Origin: an uncultured Oscillospiraceae bacterium
GTDB lineage: Bacteria; Bacillota; Clostridia; Oscillospirales; Acutalibacteraceae
DNA length: 5,636 nucleotides
Direction of reading: 5' to 3'
Assembly (NCBI GenBank): GCA_900552115.1
Contig: URYP01000125.1
Coordinates: forward strand, 1-5,636
The notes beneath the pieces are model-generated. The model worked only from the letters and a program-made list of their open reading frames with translations, searched no databases and had not been told where the DNA came from. The first letter of the stretch is position 1, and each line of letters begins with the position of its first letter. Below, piece after piece: positions 5,570-5,636 of this stretch. Made by a program: the position numbers and the translations under genes.

Positions 5570-5636
5570 ATGACCGATGAAGAATCCTATCGCCTCTATC
5601 TGGAAGGCGATGAAACCGGGCTGGAACAGCTGATGG
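5570..5636 (+). CDS. Probable sigma-70 family (ECF-like) RNA polymerase sigma factor, N-terminus only
   Basis: Only 22 codons are in the window: MTDEESYRLYLEGDETGLEQ followed by LM. This pattern (acidic start, YRxYLxGDExxLExL) is the usual opening of region 2 in small sigma-70 factors of Clostridia, which continue with an RYG-type helix. The start is well supported by GGAGGTG (5556-5562), 7 bases before the ATG at 5570, with a second GGAGG closer in (5562-5566). It begins 28 bases after the methyltransferase stop on the same strand, so it may be co-transcribed. An anti-sigma gene would be expected downstream but cannot be seen. The call rests on a short stretch. Confidence 0.6.
   Translation, partial: MTDEESYRLYLEGDETGLEQLM

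Noticed and set aside
1..5636. CRISPR array, tRNA, rRNA, insertion-sequence ends or prophage genes
   Set aside because: I saw no regularly spaced repeats, tRNA-like cloverleaf, transposase or phage structural gene. The recombinase fragment is the only mobile-DNA-related gene.

Overview
The window looks like two pieces of DNA from different bacteria joined at about 800-825. The left piece (1 to ~800) carries two minus-strand genes of Bacteroidota character. One is a serine recombinase of the Mpi invertase type. The other is a phosphinothricin-acetyltransferase-like GNAT enzyme, cut by the window edge. They overlap by ATGA, and the GNAT start has only a purine-rich stretch in front of it, with no AGGAGG-type ribosome binding site. 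The right piece (~812 to 5636) is all plus-strand. Its genes have strong AGGAGG-like sites and include cwlD, a spore-cortex gene, which points to a fairly GC-rich, endospore-forming Clostridia (Bacillota) chromosome. The taxonomic reading rests on gene types and start signals, not on a database search.

Layout: GNAT acetyltransferase (1-270, minus, partial); Mpi-type recombinase lacking its N-terminal catalytic part (267 to ~824, minus); join (~800-825); last ~36 codons of an unidentified plus-strand gene (812-922) and its intrinsic terminator (954-992); rpiB (1064-1513); an 11-bp hairpin (1526-1552); an unrecognised membrane protein (1581-2333); cwlD (2384-3088); radA (3102-4463); a sigma-A-like promoter (4511-4539); a 61-residue two-helix membrane protein (4597-4782); a class I SAM-dependent methyltransferase (4807-5541); and the first 22 codons of a probable ECF-type sigma factor (5570 to the edge).

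The genes rpiB, the membrane protein, cwlD and radA are closely spaced on one strand with no terminator between them, so they probably form one transcription unit. It mixes sugar-phosphate metabolism, spore cortex remodelling and recombinational DNA repair. The small membrane protein and the methyltransferase probably start from their own promoter after radA. No stretch longer than 300 bases lacks a gene.

I found no convincing new multi-gene system. The point most worth checking is the join near 812, where two genes on opposite strands are both truncated. A metagenome assembly chimera is the simplest explanation; a real illegitimate recombination is the alternative.
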